From Methanobacteriaceae archaeon (lineage in GTDB: Archaea; Methanobacteriota; Methanobacteria; Methanobacteriales; Methanobacteriaceae): 64,000 nt of DNA. Both the position numbers and the translations under genes were made by a program. Shown one piece after another: positions 58,637 through 64,000 of the stretch. The stretch lies in assembly GCA_029219465.1 (NCBI GenBank), contig JAQXTL010000005.1, positions 1 through 64,000 of the forward strand. Reading direction: 5' to 3'. How positions within the stretch are numbered: the first letter of the stretch is position 1; every line of letters starts with the position of its first letter. The notes under the pieces are model-generated. The model had not been told where the DNA came from. It did not search any database and worked only from the letters and a program-made list of their open reading frames with translations.

Positions 58637-58965
58637 TAAAATTCTCCGTTAATAGTCATTATTATAATTACTTTTATTTTTTATAACATATAAATTGTTA
58701 ATACATGATTTTAAAAAAGAAAGAATTTTAAAAAATACAACTTTCATACCAAATAACCATCATGCATTTTTTTTGATAATCGAGTAAAACTGTATTAAAA
58801 TAATCAAAATAACATTTTTTAAAAAATAATAAGTTAATGAGCTTAAAAAATAACAAAAATCAAGATTATTACTATAATTATGTTTAAATAACTATATTTT
58901 TTTATATTAAGAAACTTATATTATAGGATATATAAATATTTACAAATCGATATGGGGAAGAGAAT
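58637..58965 (+). promoter_or_regulatory. AT-rich promoter region of the adhesin gene
   Basis: About 330 bases without a gene between divergent transcription units. A TATATAAATA box (58929-58938) stands 28 bases before the adhesin ATG, followed by a GGGGAAGAG ribosome binding site. The rest is extremely AT-rich and holds no repeat or conserved RNA structure that I can support. Confidence 0.5.
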
Positions 58966-61900
58966 ATGTTTAATAAAATTAATAAACTTTTAGTAGTAAT
59001 TTCATTAGTTTTAATTTTATTAGCTGTTATTCCATCAAGCTTTGCAATAAATGAAGATTCAAGTTTAAATGAGACTGAATTCGTATCTATTTCAAATTAC
59101 AGTCCAGAACCTTTAGAAGCTACATATTATTATGACTATTACTTTGATGCATCAGCTGAAAGTGACGGTGATGGAACTATAAATAATCCATACAAAACAT
59201 TAACAGCCAATAGAATTAGGTCAAATTCAAATATACACTTAGCCAATGGAGAATATACATTGGATAAGAAGAAAGATATCAGTAATGTTAATTTCATAGG
59301 CAGTGATCCTGAAAAAACAATTATTAAGTTTAATGGATATGGTTTTAATATCTAAAGCACAATATTTTTGCAGAATTTAACACTAACTGATCTAGCAATA
59401 ATAAATAATTATAGACTTAGTGCTACCAATACTATTTTTACTCAGTCAACTGGTAGTTCAATAGATTATTATGGAAATAATTTTGGTGGAGCTATTTACA
59501 CTCCTCTAAATAATTACTATGCAACATTAGTAAATCTAACAAACTGTACTTTCAAAGATAATTATGCAGAATATGGGGGCGCAATTTATCTAGAAAGTGG
59601 AAATTTATACTTAAATGACTGTAAATTCATAAATAACACCGCTCATAATTATGGTGGTGCAATAGCTTTAGAATATGACTCAAAAGTTACCATAAAAAAA
59701 TCTGAATTTATTAATAACTATGCTCAAAATAATGCTGGAGGAGCAATATATTTAAGAAATTCTGAATTGATTGGTGAAAATATAGAAATTACAAATTGTA
59801 GTGCAACATTTGGTGCAGGAATAACCTCACTTTCATCTAATGTTAATTTAAACTCTGTAAAAGGGAAAAATAACGCAGTAAAATATGATGGTGGATTTAT
59901 TTATCAGATGTATGGAAAATTATCAATTGTTTCTTCATCATTCAATAACAACTCAGCACTTAACGGTGGTGCAATCTTTGTTGATAACACAACCTCATTA
60001 ATTATTATTACAACTAGCTTCACAAATAACAAAGCTAATTTAACAGCAGGGGCAGTTTATTCACTTTTAAACAAGTTAAATAGAGGAAATTCAATTAAAG
60101 ATATGTCTTTAGGAAATACTTTTGAAAATAACACAGCATCATCAAAACAAGATGCATATGAAAGTGATCTTATTGAATTAAATATTGGAAATGGAGATTA
60201 TGTACTTTATTACGTAAATACAACTGAAATTACCATTATTCCAAGTAAATACAGTTTAATTGATGAAAATAACAATCCAATAGCTGGAAAAGAAATAGTA
60301 TTTGAATTAAATGGTGAGTCATATCTTGCTACTACTGATATTAATGGTATAGCATCTATTAATATAAATTTAAAAGTTGGAACTTATGAAATTAATGCTA
60401 AATTCAAAGGAGATGAAGAATATTTCCCAACAAATACAATTGGTATAATTAATGTCAAAAATAAAGTTGAAATTACAATTGACATAAGTAAAAACTCCAA
60501 CAATGCAATAATTTATATTAAGTTATCAAAATCACTTGATGAATCTTTACTTGTTGAAATAAACGATGTTGAATACATCATAAATACTGTAAACGGAAGA
60601 GCAATAATTAATTTAGATAATTTGGAAAATGGAAACTACTTCATTGTTGCAAAACTAATAAATGAAGAAGAATACATTACTAATTCTTCCAACAATGAGT
60701 TTGAAATTAACCTAAAATCTCTTGAAATTATTTCACAAAACATGACTATGGCTGATTACAGCAGTGAAATGTATTCAATTACTTTATTGGATAGTGAAAA
60801 TAATCCAGTAGCTAATAAAATTGTTGTTTTCAATATTAATTCTGAAAGATATGTAAGAACAACCGATATTAATGGTATTGCATCAATTCCTATTAATTTA
60901 AAACCTGGAGTATACGATATCCAAACCATGTTCAGTGGTGATGATGAATTCTTTAAAAACAATGCTACAAATACCATTGTTGTAAAAGAGGGAAGTACAA
61001 TCAAGGATATTGTAATTAAAAACAATACTCATGATGTTTCAATTGAAATAACATTAAATAAAGAAATTGATGAAGAAATTAACTTCAAAATCAATGACAA
61101 ACAATATTCCATCATAACATCAAAAGGTACAGGAATTTTAAACATCAACTTGGACAATGGAATCTATGATCTTTATGTCACTATGGTAAAATACAACACA
61201 ACCAAGAAATACACATTCAAAGTTGACCTACCAGACACTATAAAATCATATGATTTTACCACATACTACAAGAGTAACAGCACCTATGAAATTACTCTTA
61301 CAAATAATGGAAAGAAAATTTATGGAAAAACAATAATATTTACTCTTAATGGTAAAAATTACACTACAACAACGGATATTGACGGAAAAGCAAATATTAC
61401 TGTTGATTTAGCTGTTGGTAACTATGTAATATCCATTTTTAATCCTGAAACTGGTGAAAATATAAGTAATACCATCAAAGTAGTTAAAACAATTATAAAC
61501 AATAAAGACTTAGTCAAATACTATGGTGGCAACCAAGTTTACAAAGTTCTTGTAATTGGAGACAATAACAAAGCTGTTGGTGCTGGTAAAGTAGTAGTTA
61601 TGAAAATTAATGGAAAAACATACAATGTAAAAACCGATTCTAAAGGTTATGCTTCATTGAATGTTAAATTTGCTCCGAATACATACACAATAACTGCTAC
61701 ATACAAACAATTTAGTGTGAAAAACAAAGTAGTAATCAAATCAACAATAGTTACTAAAAATGTTGTAAAGAAAAAATCAAAAACTGCATATTTCTATGCT
61801 AAATTACTCGACAGCAACGGAAAGATCCTTAAATATAAAAAAGTTAAATTTACATTTAAAGGAAAAACCTATACTGTTAAAACCAATTCAAAAGGAATTG

Positions 61901-62001
61901 CTAGTTACAAATTAAAAAATACTCTTAAAGTAGGAAAATACACAATTTATACCAGTTATTGAACTTTAAAAGATAAAAGAACTATAACTGTCGTAAAATA
62001 A
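58966..62001 (+). pseudogene. adhesin-like protein, broken by two in-frame stops
   Basis: One frame runs from the ATG at 58966 to TAA at 61999, interrupted by TAA at 59353 and TGA at 61960. A signal peptide (1-28) is followed by a right-handed beta-helix with repeated GGAIY and F-x-N-N motifs, and about five Ig-like (Big_1-type) repeats with the (T/K)TD.nGIAS signature. The last repeat normally ends after the TGA in TLKDKRTITVVK, and the true stop then begins the terminator hairpin. Adhesin-like proteins of this build are abundant in M. smithii. The two stops imply loss of function or a recent lesion; read-through is not excluded. Confidence 0.85.
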
Positions 62002-62030
62002 GGATTTTTCCTTACTTTCTTTTTTTATTT
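61999..62030 (+). terminator. terminator of the adhesin gene
   Basis: TAAGGA/TCCTTA with a TTTT loop (61999-62014), then a T-rich tail with a run of seven T (62019-62026). The hairpin starts at the original stop codon. Confidence 0.5.
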
Positions 62031-62121
62031 TCAACCACAACCACCAATCTCCAACATCTAAGTAATGTATATCTATTAAATAGAGAATAATTAAATTAAA
62101 GACATAAACTTAAGTGAAAAA

Positions 62122-64000
62122 ATGATAGCTAAAACACTCGAAAAAGAATTGAATCTATCAGATTGGCAAGTTAAAAAGGTAATCAAATTAATAGATGATG
62201 GAAATACCATCCCATTTATTGCAAGATATAGAAAAGACGTTACTGGTTCTTTAAATGATACAACATTAAGAAAATTTGATGAAAGATTAAAATATCTTAG
62301 AAATTTAGAAGATAAAAAAGAAAAAATCATTAAAAGAATTAGTGAGCTTGGAAAATTAAATGATGATTTAAACAAAAAAATCATCAATGCAAAAACTCTT
62401 GTTGAACTTGAAGACTTGTATCGTCCATATAAAAGCAAAAAACAAACAAGAGCAACAAAAGCTCGTGAAAAAGGCTTGGAACCTTTGGCAAATATTATTT
62501 TAAAACAGGAAATTACTGAAGATGTGAAAAATATTGCTAAAGACTATGTTAATGATGAAGTTAAAAGTCCCGAAGAAGCAATTCAGGGTGCACAAGACAT
62601 TATTGCAGAAGAAATTTCAGACAATTCCGAGTTTAGAAAAAAAATTAGACAAAATACATTCTACACAGGTAAAATAGAAACAAAAGCTAAAAATAAAGAT
62701 GAATCAACAGAATATGACATTTACTATAATTATTCAGAAGATGTTAAAAGAATCCCACCACACAGAATTTTAGCTATTAACCGTGGGGAAAACGAAGGAA
62801 TAATCAAAGGTAAAATTACCTGTGATAGTGATGATGTAATCGAATATTTAAACAGACATATTCTTAAAAACATCTCCAATAATCCTGGAAAAATAAAATA
62901 CAATAAATATACAACCCCAATTATAAAAGAAGCTATTATTGACTCTTATAAAAGATTGATTTCACCTGCTATTGAGAGAGAAATTAGAAATTGTCTTACT
63001 CAAAAAGCAGAAGAAAAATCAATTGAAGTATTTGCCAAAAACTTAAATCAGCTATTAATGGAAAGCCCATTAGTTGGAAAAACTATTCTAGGTTGGGACC
63101 CTGCTTTTAGAACAGGTTGTAAATTAGCAATTATTGATGAGACTGGAAAAGTCCTTGATACTGCACTTATTTATCCAACACAACCTCAAAATAAAGTAGC
63201 TGAGTCAATTGAGACTGTACGCGGATTAATTGAAAAATATAACATTAATGTAATAGCTATTGGAAACGGAACTGCTTCAAGAGAATCTGAAGAAATTGTT
63301 GCTCAAATTATTAAAAATACTAATGTAGAATACATTATTGTTAATGAAGCTGGAGCATCTGTTTATTCTGCTTCAAAATATGCAGATGAAGAGTTTCCGG
63401 ATTTCTCAGAAGGAGAGAGAAGTGCTGTTTCAATTGCAAGAAGACTTCAAGACCCGTTAGCAGAACTTGTAAAAATTGATCCTAAATCTATCGGTGTTGG
63501 TCAATACCAGCATGATATGAACCAAAAACAGCTAACCGAATCATTATCTGGAGTTGTTGAAAAGGTAGTAAATGAGGTTGGAGTAGATTTAAACACTGCT
63601 TCTGTAAGTTTACTTAACTACGTATCTGGAATTGGAAATACAACTGCTAAAAATATCATTGAATACAGAGAAGAAAACGGAAGTTTTAACTCAAGAAAAG
63701 AACTTTTAAAAGTTAAAAAATTAGGTAAAAAGACATATGAACAGTGCGCAGGATTTATCAAAGTAAATAACCCGCAATATCCTCTAGATAATACTACAAT
63801 ACATCCTGAATCATATGATGCTACTTATAAACTTCTTGAAAAGCTAAATTATAGTGTTGAAGATATCGGAAGTTCCAGTTTAAAATTAGACAATATAGAT
63901 ATTGATGAAATCTCAAAAGAATTGGATATTGGTCAGGAAACTCTAAAAGACATTATTAAAGAACTTAAAAAACCTGGTCGTGACCCTCGTGAAGATATGC
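62122..64000 (+). CDS. tex: Tex-like transcription accessory protein, 5' part
   Basis: Nucleic acid-binding protein of the bacterial Tex / eukaryotic Spt6 family. The first 626 codons are in the window and the C-terminal S1 domain lies beyond its edge. An N-terminal helical domain has IPFIARYRKDVTG and ELEDLYRPYKSKK, and the YqgF-like domain has LGWDPAFRTGCK (about 325-336). Helix-hairpin-helix segments follow, with SLLNYVSGIGNTTAKNI near residue 495 and KLGKKTYEQCAGF near 535. The ATG at 62122 follows AAGTGAA. Tex is rare in archaea, so bacterial transfer is plausible. Confidence 0.92.
   Translation, partial: MIAKTLEKELNLSDWQVKKVIKLIDDGNTIPFIARYRKDVTGSLNDTTLRKFDERLKYLRNLEDKKEKIIKRISELGKLNDDLNKKIINAKTLVELEDLYRPYKSKKQTRATKAREKGLEPLANIILKQEITEDVKNIAKDYVNDEVKSPEEAIQGAQDIIAEEISDNSEFRKKIRQNTFYTGKIETKAKNKDESTEYDIYYNYSEDVKRIPPHRILAINRGENEGIIKGKITCDSDDVIEYLNRHILKNISNNPGKIKYNKYTTPIIKEAIIDSYKRLISPAIEREIRNCLTQKAEEKSIEVFAKNLNQLLMESPLVGKTILGWDPAFRTGCKLAIIDETGKVLDTALIYPTQPQNKVAESIETVRGLIEKYNINVIAIGNGTASRESEEIVAQIIKNTNVEYIIVNEAGASVYSASKYADEEFPDFSEGERSAVSIARRLQDPLAELVKIDPKSIGVGQYQHDMNQKQLTESLSGVVEKVVNEVGVDLNTASVSLLNYVSGIGNTTAKNIIEYREENGSFNSRKELLKVKKLGKKTYEQCAGFIKVNNPQYPLDNTTIHPESYDATYKLLEKLNYSVEDIGSSSLKLDNIDIDEISKELDIGQETLKDIIKELKKPGRDPREDM

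Noticed and set aside
59353-59370. Frameshift between the two adhesin parts
   Set aside because: Both parts are in the same frame, separated by a single TAA and 12 bases, so it is a nonsense codon rather than a frameshift.
61960-61962. Selenocysteine (TGA) in the adhesin C-terminus
   Set aside because: The surrounding repeat normally has glycine or a polar residue, no SECIS-like hairpin was seen, and the gene carries a second nonsense codon.

Overview
The window is a low-GC stretch of a methanogenic archaeon of the Methanobacteriales, most likely a gut-type Methanobrevibacter close to M. smithii. The evidence is HdrA, methanogenesis marker protein 11, F420H2 oxidase with an MsvR-type regulator, archaeal information-processing genes (RpoL, TFS, Csl4, RadA, RPA, Dph2, Pus10, SRP54, Sec61-beta), an adhesin-like protein, and GGTGAT/AGGAGG ribosome binding sites. 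Species assignment is inference. No mobile element, CRISPR array or rRNA was seen; there is one tRNA gene.

Layout. 1-4.0 kb: lysine synthesis (lysA-dapF), a Nudix hydrolase and argD. 4.1-11.0 kb: cyclophilin, then a long minus-strand run ffh > pus10 > moaC > Sec61-beta > hisF > ogg > MFS exporter. 11.0-15.4 kb: plus-strand run hpt-dph2, csl4-rpoL-Nudix, tfs and an unknown membrane protein, then tRNA-Arg(TCG). 15.5-20.8 kb: a Rad3/XPD-type helicase, cbiL, and a divergent oxidative-stress locus (msvR facing fprA-rubrerythrin) with two inverted repeats in its promoter region. 20.9-28.7 kb: minus-strand site-2 protease, moeA, purL, ileS. 28.7-35.6 kb: DsbA-like and DUF192 proteins, then an archaeoflavoprotein, glyA, a bacterial-type metK and hdrA. 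35.9-40.5 kb: AEC transporter, radA, RPA.

40.6-52.6 kb is a surface-glycan locus: a polyprenyl-phosphate sugar phosphotransferase, three family-2 glycosyltransferases, a TagF-like CDP-glycerol transferase, two tandem three-helix membrane proteins, the four-gene dTDP-rhamnose pathway (rfbD-A-C-B), a nucleotide-sugar dehydrogenase and a DUF2264 protein. 52.7-56.9 kb: leuC-leuD-leuB, a 37-residue membrane peptide, ribH and methanogenesis marker 11. 56.9-64.0 kb: a membrane glycosyltransferase with an outer domain, an adhesin-like gene broken by two in-frame stops, and the 5' part of a bacterial-type tex gene.

How the genes work together. Lysine made by LysA/DapF feeds protein synthesis and, in this order, pseudomurein. 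The glycan locus makes activated rhamnose and an acidic sugar and assembles and polymerises a lipid-linked surface polymer, probably with glycerol-phosphate units. FprA and rubrerythrin remove O2 and peroxide under likely MsvR control. GlyA, the archaeoflavoprotein and MetK sit together as a possible one-carbon group. The points most worth a second look are the paired three-helix proteins with opposite charge bias (45954-46485), the glycosyltransferase with two AbrB-like motifs in its outer domain, the MsvR operator candidates, the decayed adhesin, and terminator hairpins that begin inside stop codons.
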